Below, piece by piece: positions 19,979 to 20,306 of a stretch of 20,306 nt of DNA. Origin of the DNA: a virus; IMG/VR virus record IMGVR_UViG_3300017750_000165, positions 1-20,306 of that record; one strand, written 5' to 3'. The position numbers were made by a program, and so were the translations under genes. The stretch's first letter is position 1, and each line of letters opens with the position of its first letter. The notes under the pieces were generated by a model, which searched no databases, was not told the origin of the DNA, and worked only from the letters and a program-made list of their open reading frames with translations.

Positions 19979-20151
19979 TGCTTAAATTTACTATAAAAGG
20001 ATTTTTCAAAGGTAATCCTGTAAATGCTAAAACTGATAATTGGGATCATGCAAAAGAAGTATCTTTACAGATTTATGGAGACATTTTTCAAGATAATAAT
20101 TTAATTCTTACTTATTGTGAAGTAAAAAATGCAAAGTTTTGGAGAGATTAA
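19978..20151 (+). CDS. Small protein of unknown function (57 aa)
   Basis: ATG 19978 overlaps the previous stop by one base. The protein is 'MLKFTIKGFFKGNPVNAKT', 'DNWDHAKEVSLQIYGDIFQ' and 'DNNLILTYCEVKNAKFWRD'. Short strands with alternating hydrophobic residues suggest a small beta or alpha/beta fold. There are no catalytic or metal-binding motifs, signal or membrane segments. It is translationally coupled to the helical protein before it, and its last codons contain GGAGAG, the ribosome site of the zinc-finger-like gene 2 bases downstream. Confidence 0.6.
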   Translation: MLKFTIKGFFKGNPVNAKTDNWDHAKEVSLQIYGDIFQDNNLILTYCEVKNAKFWRD

Positions 20152-20152
20152 A

Positions 20153-20299
20153 ATGCCTTGTAATACTTGTAAAAGAAAATTAAAAAAATTCTACCACCAT
20201 ATTATTGTTGAGGAACTTGACAATGCAGGATCAATGGTACGACATATTTGTACAGGTTGTTATCTTGCAGAATTAGGAAGCCCTTTAATTAAATCTTAG
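20153..20299 (+). CDS. Small zinc-binding protein (48 aa), CxxC...CxxC
   Basis: ATG 20153, with GGAGAG upstream, encodes 'MPCNTCKRKLKKFYHHIIV' and later 'HICTGCYLAELGSPLIKS'. The two Cys-x2-Cys pairs (positions 3/6 and 33/36) are 26 residues apart, fitting a treble-clef or zinc-ribbon site. His residues at 15, 16 and 31 lie near them. Such miniature zinc proteins are frequent in early regions of phages and some act as transcription or host-takeover factors, but nothing here tells the function. It ends 7 bases before the window edge. Confidence 0.65.
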   Translation: MPCNTCKRKLKKFYHHIIVEELDNAGSMVRHICTGCYLAELGSPLIKS

Positions 20300-20306
20300 A
20301 TTTGAC

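Overview
The window is a 20.3 kb piece of an AT-rich tailed double-stranded DNA phage genome. Every gene I can support lies on the + strand and most are packed stop-to-start. Gene order and families are those of a siphovirus with an HK97-type head: end of an upstream gene (probably portal), MuF-like minor head protein, prohead protease, major capsid protein, head-tail connectors, tail terminator, two tail-tube paralogs, a frameshifted tail assembly chaperone pair, a tape measure protein of about 825 residues, and baseplate or tip proteins. No integrase, repressor, tRNA, CRISPR or insertion sequence is visible.

Layout. 1-5826: head and neck genes, with a strong RNA hairpin just after the capsid gene. 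5826-5949: two very small ORFs, one Arg-rich (27 aa) and one Cys-rich (12 aa), wedged before the tail tube genes. 5949-11377: tail tube, chaperones, tape measure, tail-tip protein. 11393-12205: small tip or fibre-base proteins, one split by an apparent one-base loss in a G tract. 12217-15562: six single-domain fibre-like proteins that I read as two tandem copies of a three-gene set (A-B-C then A'-B'-C'). 15593-15904: a protein resembling fibre-assembly chaperones. 15904-17841: a DUF5675 protein, a 42-aa zinc-ribbon-like ORF, an r1t-like holin, and three more small membrane or coiled-coil proteins including an XhlA-like one. 17881-19056: a phage metallophosphoesterase. 19101-19693: a 45-aa ORF and a secreted lysozyme-like protein that is the best endolysin candidate. 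19694-19828: the longest intergenic stretch, with an inverted repeat and a promoter with a perfect TTGACA box. It precedes three small, probably early, genes, the last a zinc-finger-like protein.

Host. The tail-tip families, the metallophosphoesterase, the r1t/XhlA-like membrane proteins and the lack of a recognisable spanin pair recall phages of Gram-positive bacteria, especially actinophages. The very low GC and the fibre families recall marine phages. A low-GC marine actinobacterium is therefore a reasonable guess, but it is inference and SAR11-type hosts are not excluded.

How it works together. The left 11 kb builds a capsid matured by proteolysis and a non-contractile tail. The 11-15.9 kb section provides the adsorption apparatus, where the gene duplication is concentrated. 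The 15.9-19.7 kb section provides lysis functions, and a new transcription unit probably starts near 19.8 kb. The items most worth a second look are the duplicated fibre triplet, the Arg-rich and Cys-rich micro-ORFs, the two translational or sequence frameshifts and the post-capsid hairpin.
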